Shown here: one piece after another, positions 10,481 through 19,553 of the stretch
How the letters are laid out: each line of letters opens with the position of its first letter
Position numbering within the stretch: position 1 is the first letter of the stretch
Assembly: GCA_025463865.1 (NCBI GenBank)
Contig: JAODBH010000251.1
Span: 1-55,305 of the forward strand
Direction: 5' to 3'
Origin: Actinomycetes bacterium
Lineage (GTDB): Bacteria > Actinomycetota > Acidimicrobiia > IMCC26256 > Chersky-534
Length of the DNA stretch: 55,305 bases
The notes under the pieces: generated by a model
The model's database searches: none
Seen by the model: only the letters and a program-made list of their open reading frames with translations
Told to the model about the DNA's origin: nothing
Translations under genes and position numbers: made by a program

Positions 10481-12130
10481 CTACAGGTCGACGGCGGGCG
10501 TGGCCCGTTCGACGATCGCCGCGTGCGCCGCGGCGGGATCGAGCGATCCGTAGGCCCAACCGCGGTCGGGGCCGAGCCGCGCCCCGCAGAAGGCGTCGGC
10601 CACGTCGGCCGGCGCGTTCTGCACCAGCAGTGACGCCTGGAGCGCCAGCGCGAGGTCCTCGACGATGCGCCGGGCGCGCGTCTCGACGTCGTCCAGCTCG
10701 GTGAGGTGCGTGTCGACGACGTCGAGGTGCACGTCGAGGCGGCGGTCGGTTCCCCGGGCGGTGTTGATCTCGTCCCGGAACGCGGCGATCGCGTCGGGCT
10801 CGCGCGACATCGCCCGGAGGACGTCGAGGCAGATCACGTTGCCCGAGCCCTCCCAGATGCCGTTGAGCGGGGACTCCCGCAACAACCGCGGCATGCCCGA
10901 CTCCTCGACGTAGCCATTGCCGCCGAGACACTCGAGCGCCTCCGCCGCGAGCCCGGGTGCGCGCTTGCACACCCAGTACTTCGAGACGGCGGTTGCGACC
11001 CGGCGGAACGCGTGCTCGTGCGCGTCCTCCGCGGGGGCGTCGTACGCGCGGGCGATGCGGAGCGCGGTGACGGTCGCGGCCTCGGACTCGATCGCGAGAT
11101 CGGCCAGGACCGCGCGCATCAGCGGCTGGTGCGAGAGCTCCCGGCCGAACGCCACGCGGTGGGCTGCGTGGTGCGTCGACTGGGCGACGGCCTGGCGCAT
11201 CAACGAGGTGGAACCGAGGATGCAGTCGAGCCGCGTGTGGTTGACCATCTCGATGATCGTCGGGACGCCGCGCCCTTCGGGCCCCAGCATGCGGGCCCAG
11301 GTGCCGGAGAACTCGACCTCGCTCGACGCGTTGGACCGGTTGCCGAGCTTGTCCTTGAGACGTTGCAGCCGGAACACGTTGCGGTTGCCGTCCGGGGTCC
11401 ACCGGGGCACCGCGAAGCAGGACAGGCCGCCCGGGGCCTGCGCGAGCACGAGGAAGAGGTCGCCCATCGGTGCGCTGCAGAACCACTTGTGGCCGGTGAG
11501 CAGATACTCGGCGCCCGAGCCGGTGGCGGCGGCGACGGGCTCGGCCCGCGTCGTGTTGGCACGGACGTCGGAACCGCCCTGCTTCTCGGTCATGGCCATC
11601 CCGGCCGTCGCGCCGGTCTTCTGCGCGGCGGGGAGGGCACGCTTGTCGTAGTGCCGGGAGAAGAGCCTCGGCTCCCACTCGAGTGCGAGCGTCGGCTCGG
11701 CCGCGAGCGCGGGAACGACCGCGTAGGTCATCGACACGGGGCAACCGTGGCCGGCGTCGACCTGGCTCCAGACCATGAAGCCCGCGGCCCGCGCGACATG
11801 GGCGCCCGGACACGGCTCCGACCACGGACGGGTGTGGAGCCCGTGGGCCAGGGCCACCCGCATGAGCTCGTGGTACGCCGGGTGGTAGTCGACCTCGTCG
11901 ATGCGGTTCCCGTAACGGTCGTGGGTGCGGAGCTTGGGCGGGAACTCGTTCGCGGCCGTCCCCCACGCCTGCGCCTCCTCCGAGCCCGCGAGGACTCCCA
12001 GGGCGCGGAGTTCCTCGACCGCCCAGCCGGCACCCTCCCGCGACACGGCGTCCGTGAGCGCGAGGTCGGCGTCGAAGACGTCGTAGTTGGCGAGGGGCGG
12101 AGGTTGGTTCTCCACCGAGTGCGTGGCCAT
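10481..12130 (-). CDS. AidB-type acyl-CoA dehydrogenase
   Basis: N-terminus NQPPPLANYDVFDADLALTDAVSREGAGWA; MTEKQGGSDVR; LGGNGYVEESGMPRLLRESPLNGIWEGSGNV. Confidence 0.92.
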   Translation of the reverse strand: MATHSVENQPPPLANYDVFDADLALTDAVSREGAGWAVEELRALGVLAGSEEAQAWGTAANEFPPKLRTHDRYGNRIDEVDYHPAYHELMRVALAHGLHTRPWSEPCPGAHVARAAGFMVWSQVDAGHGCPVSMTYAVVPALAAEPTLALEWEPRLFSRHYDKRALPAAQKTGATAGMAMTEKQGGSDVRANTTRAEPVAAATGSGAEYLLTGHKWFCSAPMGDLFLVLAQAPGGLSCFAVPRWTPDGNRNVFRLQRLKDKLGNRSNASSEVEFSGTWARMLGPEGRGVPTIIEMVNHTRLDCILGSTSLMRQAVAQSTHHAAHRVAFGRELSHQPLMRAVLADLAIESEAATVTALRIARAYDAPAEDAHEHAFRRVATAVSKYWVCKRAPGLAAEALECLGGNGYVEESGMPRLLRESPLNGIWEGSGNVICLDVLRAMSREPDAIAAFRDEINTARGTDRRLDVHLDVVDTHLTELDDVETRARRIVEDLALALQASLLVQNAPADVADAFCGARLGPDRGWAYGSLDPAAAHAAIVERATPAVDL

Positions 12131-12138
12131 GGCGTCGC

Positions 12139-12402
12139 TCAATCGTCGCTTCGTCCGCGGACCCAGTGGAAGAGCGTCGCCGCGATCGCCCCGAGCAGGG
12201 CTGAGCCCAGGATGATGAAGAGGAGCGGCAGCTTGACGTCGTCGACGATGAAATGGACCTTCACGTCGTCGAGGTTGGCGATCGCCAAGGCGATGACCAC
12301 GACGGCGAGCACGCCGGCGGTGCCGAGCTTGAACCAGTGCCGCTTCTTCTGGTGGCTTTCCTCCTCGACCCGCTCCATGCCCTCGCCCGCACGCATGACC
12401 AT
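12139..12402 (-). CDS. LapA/DUF1049-like small membrane protein
   Basis: VIALAIANLDDVKVHFIVDDVKLPLLFIILGSALLGAIAATLFHWVRGR; SD GAGAGGAG. Confidence 0.75.
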   Translation of the reverse strand: MVMRAGEGMERVEEESHQKKRHWFKLGTAGVLAVVVIALAIANLDDVKVHFIVDDVKLPLLFIILGSALLGAIAATLFHWVRGRSDD

Positions 12403-12526
12403 GGTGTGCTCCTCTCCGCCCCGTCGGGGTCGACTGTACGGGCCATCGGCGACCTTGACGGTCCATCTGTACCGCTGACGTGGCTCGTTGAAGCCTGTCG
12501 CGATCCGGGGCCGGTAGCCTCGGCCC

Positions 12527-14146
12527 ATGGCCGTCGAAGAGCAGGACATCCCGACCGGCGAGGCCGCACCCGCGCCGCCGGTCGCCCCCACGCCCCACCC
12601 CATCGAGGAGCGGCTCGCCCACCTCGCGGATCTGAAGGCCCAGGCGCTGCACGCCGGGTCGCCCGCGGCGGTCGAGCGCCAGCACTCCCGCGGCAAGCTC
12701 ACGGCCCGCGAACGCCTCGAGAAGCTCCTCGACCCGGGCAGCTTCGTCGAGCTCGACATGCTGGCCCGGCACCGGGCCCACGGCTTCGGCATCGAGAACA
12801 ACCGGCCGCTCACCGACGGCGTGGTCACGGGCTGGGGCACGATCGACGGCCGCAAGGTCTTCGTCTTCTCCCAGGACTTCACTGTGTTCGGCGGTGCGCT
12901 CGGCGAGGTCTTCGCCGAGAAGATCCACAAGGTCATGGACCTCGCGGAGTCGGTCGGCGCCCCGATGATCGGCATCAACGACGGCGCCGGAGCCCGCATC
13001 CAGGAGGGCGTCGTCTCGCTCGACAGCTACGGCGGCATCTTCTTCCGCAACGTGAAGAGCTCGGGCGTCATCCCGCAGATCAGCGTGATCATGGGCCCGT
13101 GCGCGGGCGGCGCGGTCTACTCGCCCGCGATGACCGACTTCATCTTCATGGTGAAGGGCACGTCGCACATGTTCATCACCGGGCCCGACGTCGTGAAGAC
13201 GGTCACCGGGGAAGACGTCACGCAGGAGGAGCTCGGCGGCGCGATGACCCACGCGTCGAAGTCGGGCGTGGCCACGTTCGTGTGCGACGACGAGGAGTCG
13301 TGCCTCGAGCAGGTCCGCTACCTCGTGAGCTTCCTGCCGGCCAACAACCTCGAGGATCCTCCGTACTTCCCGCCGGAAGACCCGGTCGACCGATCGTGCG
13401 ACGAGATCATCGGCCTCATCCCCGACGCGCCCAACAAGCCGTACGACATGAAGAAGGTCATCGCCGACGTCGTCGACGACGGCGACTTCTTCGAGGTGTT
13501 CCCGTTCTACGCGATGAACATCATCTGCGGCTTCGCCCGCATCGACGGCCACGTCGTGGGTCTGGTGGGCAACCAGCCGCAGGTGCTCGCGGGTTGCCTC
13601 GACATCGACGCGTCGGAGAAGGCCGCCCACTTCGTCCGTACGTGCGACGCCTTCAACATCCCGCTCGTGACCTTCGTCGACGTGCCCGGGTTCCTGCCCG
13701 GCACCGACCAGGAGTACGGCGGCATCATCCGTCACGGCGCCAAGCTGCTCTACGCCTATTGCGAGGCGACGGTCCCGCGGGTCCAGGTGATCACCCGAAA
13801 GGGCTACGGCGGCGCCTACGTGGTCATGAACTCGAAGAGCATCGGGGCCGACCTCGCGTTCGCGTGGCCGTCGGCCGAGGTCGCGGTCATGGGACCGCAA
13901 GGTGCGGTGAACATCATCTTCCGCAAGGAGATCGAGGCCGCCGTCGACACCGAGGCCCGTCGGGCGGAGCTGATCGAGGAGTACACCGAGCGGTTCGCCA
14001 ATCCCTACAACGCGGCCGAGCGCGGCTACGTCGACGACGTCATCGACCCGCGGGAGACCCGGCGGGTCCTGGCCCGGTCGCTCGAGATGCTCCGCACCAA
14101 GAAGGAGCAGCTGCCCCAACGCAAGCACGGGAACGTCCCGCTGTGA
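12527..14146 (+). CDS. Acyl-CoA (propionyl-CoA) carboxylase beta subunit, carboxyltransferase
   Basis: [71 protein letters not shown]. Confidence 0.96.
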   Translation: MAVEEQDIPTGEAAPAPPVAPTPHPIEERLAHLADLKAQALHAGSPAAVERQHSRGKLTARERLEKLLDPGSFVELDMLARHRAHGFGIENNRPLTDGVVTGWGTIDGRKVFVFSQDFTVFGGALGEVFAEKIHKVMDLAESVGAPMIGINDGAGARIQEGVVSLDSYGGIFFRNVKSSGVIPQISVIMGPCAGGAVYSPAMTDFIFMVKGTSHMFITGPDVVKTVTGEDVTQEELGGAMTHASKSGVATFVCDDEESCLEQVRYLVSFLPANNLEDPPYFPPEDPVDRSCDEIIGLIPDAPNKPYDMKKVIADVVDDGDFFEVFPFYAMNIICGFARIDGHVVGLVGNQPQVLAGCLDIDASEKAAHFVRTCDAFNIPLVTFVDVPGFLPGTDQEYGGIIRHGAKLLYAYCEATVPRVQVITRKGYGGAYVVMNSKSIGADLAFAWPSAEVAVMGPQGAVNIIFRKEIEAAVDTEARRAELIEEYTERFANPYNAAERGYVDDVIDPRETRRVLARSLEMLRTKKEQLPQRKHGNVPL

Positions 14147-14376
14147 GCGACGCGGTGCGGATCGAGGCCGCCGGTGCGTCAGCCGAGGAGGTGGCCGCCA
14201 TCACCGCGGCCATCACGGCCATCGTCGCGAGCAGCGCGGCGCCGTCGGCGGCAATCAGCCCGGAGACGGAGCGGCTCGACGCCTGGGTGCGCGCCTCGCG
14301 TCTGGGCGCCCGCAACGCCGGCATGGCCCGCGGCTCCTGGCGGTTGTCGGGCCGGTTGGATCGCCGTCAGCGCTAG
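14143..14376 (+). CDS. Acyl-CoA carboxylase epsilon subunit-like small protein
   Basis: GTG start overlapping the beta-subunit stop (GTGA); [17 protein letters not shown]...[30 protein letters not shown] resembles the AccE tail. Confidence 0.75.
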   Translation: MSDAVRIEAAGASAEEVAAITAAITAIVASSAAPSAAISPETERLDAWVRASRLGARNAGMARGSWRLSGRLDRRQR

Positions 14377-14449
14377 CTCGTCAGCGTGCACCGACCACAG
14401 AGGATGTACGCGGTGAACGCCTACGGGACTCCGGGTGGACAATTGTCGG

Positions 14450-15565
14450 ATGGGTGAGATTCGCAACGCCGAGCTGATGACCGTGGGCCCCGACGAGCTG
14501 GTGGTCTTCGCGGCCAGCGAACCCGGGGTCTCGCTCACCACGCGCGTCGGTGACCGCGAGCGACACACGACCGGGCCGCACCACGTGATCCACTTCGACG
14601 GGCTCGAGCCCGACACGGAGTACCCGCTCGTGGTCGAGGGTGCCGAACCGGCCGAGTACCTGCCGCAACGCGTGCGCACCCTTGCCCGGCCCTCGGGTGC
14701 GCTGCTCGCGACCTTCGCCACGACCAACGACGTGCACTTCGGTGAGACGGTCTGCGGTGCGATCGGTGGCGGCCACGAAGAGGTCGGGCCCATCCTCACG
14801 GCCGCACCCGGTGACCGGCCGTATCCCGAGGTGATGAGCCGTGCGGCCATCGAGGAGATCAACCGGCTCGATCCCGACGCGGTGTTGGTGAAGGGCGATC
14901 TCACCGACCAGGGCACCGAGATCGAGTACCGATGGTTCCTCGACGCCTATTCGACGCTCGGCCCGCGCATGCGCCACATGCGCGGCAACCACGACGCGAT
15001 GCGCACGACGTCGATCGCCTCCGGCGAGACGCCGTTCGCGATCGAGCTCCCGGGCGTCACGCTCGCCGTGCTCGACACCGTGGTCCCCGGCGCCGACTCC
15101 GGTCAGCTCGACGCCGGACAGCTGGCGTGGCTCGACGACCTCGCGCGCGGTGCGGCGAATCCCGTGCTCGTCTTCGGCCACCACCATCCGTGGGAGCCCG
15201 GCAGCGAGGACCGCAACGACGACTACTTCGGCATCCACCCCGACGGCAGCGAAGGTCTGGTCGCGGTGATCGCCCGCAACGAGTCGATCGCCGGCTACTT
15301 CGCCGGCCACACCCACCGCAACCGGGTGCGGCACTTCGACGCGGCGCGCGGGGTGCCCATCGTGGAGGTCTCCGCCGCCAAGGACTATCCGGGCGCGTGG
15401 GCCGAGTACCGGGTCTACGAGGGCGGCTACACGCAGATGGTCCGTCGCATCGCCGCGCCGGAGGCATTGGACTGGACCGACCGGACCCGCGAGATGTTCC
15501 TCGGTCTCTACCGCGACTACGCGTTGGGGGCCCTGGCCGACCGCTGCTTCACCTGGACGTTCTGA
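14450..15565 (+). CDS. Calcineurin-like metallophosphoesterase
   Basis: LVKGDLTDQGTEIEYRWFLD; MRGNHDAMR; LVFGHHHPWEPGS; GYFAGHTHRNRV. Confidence 0.9.
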   Translation: MGEIRNAELMTVGPDELVVFAASEPGVSLTTRVGDRERHTTGPHHVIHFDGLEPDTEYPLVVEGAEPAEYLPQRVRTLARPSGALLATFATTNDVHFGETVCGAIGGGHEEVGPILTAAPGDRPYPEVMSRAAIEEINRLDPDAVLVKGDLTDQGTEIEYRWFLDAYSTLGPRMRHMRGNHDAMRTTSIASGETPFAIELPGVTLAVLDTVVPGADSGQLDAGQLAWLDDLARGAANPVLVFGHHHPWEPGSEDRNDDYFGIHPDGSEGLVAVIARNESIAGYFAGHTHRNRVRHFDAARGVPIVEVSAAKDYPGAWAEYRVYEGGYTQMVRRIAAPEALDWTDRTREMFLGLYRDYALGALADRCFTWTF

Positions 15566-15614
15566 CCCGCTGCGCTTCGGCCCGGTGGCCGGCCGAGCGC
15601 CTACCCTCGGCCGC

Positions 15615-16742
15615 ATGCAGGCGCTGGAGGGACTGCGGGTCGTCGACATGGCCGCGGTGATCGCGGGTCCGGGAGCGGCGCGGTACCTCGCCGACTTCGG
15701 CGCCGATGTGGTGAAGGTCGAGCCGCCGACCGGTGACGGCACCCGCCGCCTGGGTTGGAAGGACACCGACGGCGAGTCGTTCATGTGGAAGCTGGTCGGC
15801 CGCAACAAGCGCGCCGTGGTGCTCGATCTGAAGACCGCGGAGGGCATGCGGCGGATGCGGCGACTGATCGCCACCGCCGACGTGCTGGTGGAGAACTCCC
15901 GTCCCGGCGCGCTCGAGCGGCTCGGCCTCGATCCCAGCCACCTGCTGCGGGACCACCCGCGCCTCGTGGTGCTCCGCCTGACCGGCTTCGGTCAGGACGG
16001 TCCCTACGCCGGGCGCGCCGGGTTTGCGACCCTTGCGGAGGCGATGAGCGGCTTCGCGGCGATCAACGGTGAGCCCGACGGGCAGCCGCTCCTCCCGCCG
16101 ATCGCGCTCACCGACGAGGTCGCCGCGCTGGCGGGCGCCTATGCAGTCATGGTCGCCCTGCGTCACCGCGACCGCACCGGCGAGGGCCAGGTCGTCGACG
16201 TCAACCTGCTGGAGTCGATGCTGCAGATCATGGGCGCGCTGCCGAGCGCGTACGCGCACCTTGGCTACCTGCAGCCCCGCCTCGGCGCCGGGATTCCGTA
16301 CTCGGTCCCCCGCAACACCTACCGCTGCGCGGACGAGCGCTGGATCGCGGTGTCCACCTCTACCGACTCGATCGCGCACCGGGTCCTGGCGCTCGTCGGC
16401 TTGGGTGACGATCCCCGTTTCCGTGACTTCGACGGCCGGCTCGCGCACCGGGCGGAGCTCGATGCCGCGATGCGCGACTGGTGCGCGGCGCGCCCGTCGG
16501 AGGTGGTGCTGGAGGCGTTCGATCGGGCCGAAGCCGCCATCGCACCCGTGTACACGATGGCCGACCTGATGGACGATCCCCACGTGGTCGCCCGCGGGTC
16601 CATCGTCGAGACCGAAGGCATCCGCATGCAGGGCGTCGTCGCCCGCCTCTCGCGCACTCCCGGCGAGGTGCGCCACCCCGGCCGTCCGCTGGGCGCCGAC
16701 ACCGAAGCCGTGTTCGCCGAGCTCGATGATCCGGAGCCCTGA
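15615..16742 (+). CDS. CaiB/BaiF family CoA transferase
   Basis: LEGLRVVDMAAVIAGPGAARYLADFGADVVKVEPPTGD; GRNKRAVVLDLKT; TGFGQDGPYAGRAGF. Confidence 0.95.
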   Translation: MQALEGLRVVDMAAVIAGPGAARYLADFGADVVKVEPPTGDGTRRLGWKDTDGESFMWKLVGRNKRAVVLDLKTAEGMRRMRRLIATADVLVENSRPGALERLGLDPSHLLRDHPRLVVLRLTGFGQDGPYAGRAGFATLAEAMSGFAAINGEPDGQPLLPPIALTDEVAALAGAYAVMVALRHRDRTGEGQVVDVNLLESMLQIMGALPSAYAHLGYLQPRLGAGIPYSVPRNTYRCADERWIAVSTSTDSIAHRVLALVGLGDDPRFRDFDGRLAHRAELDAAMRDWCAARPSEVVLEAFDRAEAAIAPVYTMADLMDDPHVVARGSIVETEGIRMQGVVARLSRTPGEVRHPGRPLGADTEAVFAELDDPEP

Positions 16743-16817
16743 ACGACGCGCGGTGCGTGACCGCGGGGGTCCTGGACGCGCGAGCATGCAGGGTCCACCA
16801 GCGAGGTAGGGGCAGGG

Positions 16818-18614
16818 ATGACGGGTTGGATCGACAGCGACACCATCTCGGGGATGGTCGCGGGCCAGACCGTCACCACGCAGTTCCTCGACACCGTGCG
16901 GGGCCGGCCGAACGCCGTCGCACTGCGGTGGAAGGACGGCGACACCTGGAACGAGTGGACCTGGGCCGACTACGCCGATCAGGCGGCTCGGGTCGCCGCG
17001 GGCCTCGCGGCCCTCGGTGTCGGTCACGGTGACCGCATCGTCCTGCTGATGCGCAACATCGTCGAGTTCCACCTCGTCGACATGGCCGCGTTGCTGCTCG
17101 GCGCCACGCCGATCTCGATCTACAACACGTCGTCGGTCGAGGAGATCGAGTTCCTGATGAGCGACTGCGGCGCGGTGCTCGCGGTCGTCGAGGACGCCGG
17201 GTACCTCGACAAGATGCTCGAGGCCAAGGCCTCGCTGCCCGCGTTGCGGGAGATCGTGATGATCGAAGGCGTCGCGCCGGCGGGTGTCCACGCCCTCGAC
17301 GAGCTTCTCGCGTCGGATCCGGTCGATCTCGAGGCCGCGGTGAAGATCGCGCAGCCGGACGACCTCGCGACCGTGATCTACACGTCGGGCACCACCGGGC
17401 CGCCGAAGGGCGTGATGCTCGATCACGCCAACATCGTGTGGACGGCCGAGTGCCTCTACCTCGCGTTCGACAACGACGAGGTCGGCCTCCGGCTGGTCTC
17501 GTACCTGCCCATGGCCCACGTGGCCGAGCGCATGAACTCGCACTACCTCGCGATCCGCCAGGGCTTCGAGATCACCGCGTGCCCGGTCTCGGCCGAGATC
17601 GTCCAGTACCTGCCCCAGGTGAAGCCGCAGATCTTCTTCGGCGTACCCCGCATCTACGAGAAGGCGTACGCGCTGATCGAGGCGTTGGCGGGAGCGGATC
17701 CGGTCGCCAAGGAGCAGTTCGACGCCGCGATCGACACCGGTTGGAAGGCCAGTGAGTACCGGGCGCGCGGCGAGGAGGTCCCGGCCGATCTCGCGGAGAA
17801 GCTCCGGGCGGTCGACCCGCAGTTGGCAGGCATTCGCTCGCTGGTGGGCCTCGACGAGTGCGTCACCGCGGTGTCGGGGGCGGCGCCCCTGAACCCGGAG
17901 GTCTTCCGGTTCTTCCGCGGCCTCGGCGTTCCGCTCTCCGAGATCTACGGCCTTTCGGAAACGTCGGGCCCGATGACCTGGACACCCGACCGGGTCCGCA
18001 TCAACACCGTCGGGCCGCCGGTCCCGGGAGTCGAGGTCAAGCTCGCAAACGACGGCGAGGTGCTCTGTCGGGGAGGCAACATCTTCCGCGGCTACCTCGG
18101 TGCGCCGGAGAAGACGGCCGAGGCGATGGACGGCGACTGGTTCCGCAGCGGCGACATCGGCGTGATCGACGACGACGGCTACCTGCGGATCATCGACCGC
18201 AAGAAGGAGCTGATCATCACCGCGGGCGGCAAGAACATCTCGCCCGCCAACCTCGAGTCGGCGCTGAAGGGTGACCGGCTGATCGGTCAGGCGTGCGTGA
18301 TCGGTGACCAGCGGCCGTACCTCGTCGCCCTGCTCGTCCTCGATCCCGAGATCGCGCCGGGCTGGGCCGCTCGCAACGGACTGGGCGGCAAGTCGCTCGC
18401 GGGGCTGGCCGACGATCCGGCCGTGGTCGCCGAGGTGCAGCGGGGGGTCGACCGGGTCAACGCGCAGGTCGCCCGGGTCGAGCAGATCAAGCGGTTCAAG
18501 CTGCTCGGCGACGAGTGGCTGCCCGACTCCGAGGAGCTCACCCCGACGATGAAGCTCAAGCGTCGGGGCGTGCTCACCAAGTACGCCGACGAGATCGCGG
18601 CGCTGTACTCCTGA
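16818..18614 (+). CDS. Long-chain fatty-acid-CoA ligase / AMP-dependent synthetase
   Basis: VIYTSGTTGPPKGVMLDHANI; YGLSETSGPMTWTP; DGDWFRSGDIGVIDDDGYLRIIDRKKELIITAGGKNISPANLE. Confidence 0.95.
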   Translation: MTGWIDSDTISGMVAGQTVTTQFLDTVRGRPNAVALRWKDGDTWNEWTWADYADQAARVAAGLAALGVGHGDRIVLLMRNIVEFHLVDMAALLLGATPISIYNTSSVEEIEFLMSDCGAVLAVVEDAGYLDKMLEAKASLPALREIVMIEGVAPAGVHALDELLASDPVDLEAAVKIAQPDDLATVIYTSGTTGPPKGVMLDHANIVWTAECLYLAFDNDEVGLRLVSYLPMAHVAERMNSHYLAIRQGFEITACPVSAEIVQYLPQVKPQIFFGVPRIYEKAYALIEALAGADPVAKEQFDAAIDTGWKASEYRARGEEVPADLAEKLRAVDPQLAGIRSLVGLDECVTAVSGAAPLNPEVFRFFRGLGVPLSEIYGLSETSGPMTWTPDRVRINTVGPPVPGVEVKLANDGEVLCRGGNIFRGYLGAPEKTAEAMDGDWFRSGDIGVIDDDGYLRIIDRKKELIITAGGKNISPANLESALKGDRLIGQACVIGDQRPYLVALLVLDPEIAPGWAARNGLGGKSLAGLADDPAVVAEVQRGVDRVNAQVARVEQIKRFKLLGDEWLPDSEELTPTMKLKRRGVLTKYADEIAALYS

Positions 18615-18728
18615 GGCGCCGCTGCTCGCGAGGCCGGGCGCCGACGTCTCTCCGGGTCGATGCGCTGAACCCCGCGAGAGCCCGCTCTACGCACGCGACC
18701 CGCTCGCGGCCGCAGCGCGGGCAGGAGC

Positions 18729-19553
18729 TCAGCCTTCGCCGGGCGCGATCTCGACGTGGTCGCGGCCACGGGTCCGGGCCAGGTCGAGCGCCCGCCCGGC
18801 CATGGCGACCAGCTCGGGCGCGCCGAGGGCGTGGGACGGATAGCAGGCGACCCCGGCCGAGATGGTGAGTGAGTCGCCCAGCGGGCTCCCGTGCAGTGTT
18901 CCGCGCACCCGCTCCGCGGCCCACACCGCACCGGCCTCGGTGGTGTCCTCGAGGACGGCCGCAGCCATGGTGTCGCCGATCCGGCAGGCGGTGTCGCATT
19001 CGCGGAGCGTGCTGCGCATGACGTCGCCGAGCACGCCCAGCGCGGAGTCGCGGCTCGACTCGTGCGCGTCGCCGAAGCCGTCGAGCTCGAACAGGACCAC
19101 GGACACGGGCTGCAGCTGACGGCGTGCGGCAGCCACGCGCTGCTGCACGAGCACGGCGAAGAAGCGTTCGTCGAGCAGACCGGTGACGGTGTCGAAGGCG
19201 CTCTCGGCCGCGACGGCCGTGGCGGTCGTGACCGCGGACGGGCCGGCTGCGAGGCGCTCGTGCTCACTGAGGAACGCGGCTCCCGACCCGAGGTGGGCGG
19301 CCTCCTCGGAAACGACCGCGGCGAGCTCGTCGAGCTCGCGCCGCAGTCGCAGCACCTCGCCGCGCGCCCGGCGGGCGGAATGGTCGGCCCGCTCGAGGCG
19401 GGCGCCGAGCGCGGCCGCGGCCACCCCGGCGACAAGGCCGATGAGGCCGGCGAGCACGGCGAGCTCGGGCGACGAGAAGATCGCACTGCATACGCCGGCG
19501 GCCAATGCGCCGACGGCCGCGCATACGGAGACAATGAGTCGACGGTCCATCAC
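18729..19553 (-). CDS. GGDEF-family protein with degenerate signature (GDTMA), N-terminal TM helices
   Basis: FDTVTGLLDERFFAVL...SVVLFELDGFGDAHE...CRIGDTMAAAVLED...TISAGVACYP; 4-nt overlap with upstream mutase gene. Confidence 0.8.
   Translation of the reverse strand: MMDRRLIVSVCAAVGALAAGVCSAIFSSPELAVLAGLIGLVAGVAAAALGARLERADHSARRARGEVLRLRRELDELAAVVSEEAAHLGSGAAFLSEHERLAAGPSAVTTATAVAAESAFDTVTGLLDERFFAVLVQQRVAAARRQLQPVSVVLFELDGFGDAHESSRDSALGVLGDVMRSTLRECDTACRIGDTMAAAVLEDTTEAGAVWAAERVRGTLHGSPLGDSLTISAGVACYPSHALGAPELVAMAGRALDLARTRGRDHVEIAPGEG

Noticed and set aside
10481-12130. Candidate methylsuccinyl-CoA dehydrogenase (Mcd) to complete the ethylmalonyl-CoA pathway
   Set aside because: Length (~550 aa) is suggestive, but the N-terminus NQPPPLANYDVFDADLAL and overall motifs are AidB-type, so I do not count it as Mcd.
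10481-14128. 1215-aa minus-strand track ORF
   Set aside because: Only the part up to 12130 is the AidB-type dehydrogenase; the N-terminal ~660 codons are antisense to the carboxylase beta gene and have Asp/Arg/Val-rich shadow-ORF composition. Same reasoning applies to 24013-26346, 31539-34241, 37404-39356, 47563-49518 and similar.
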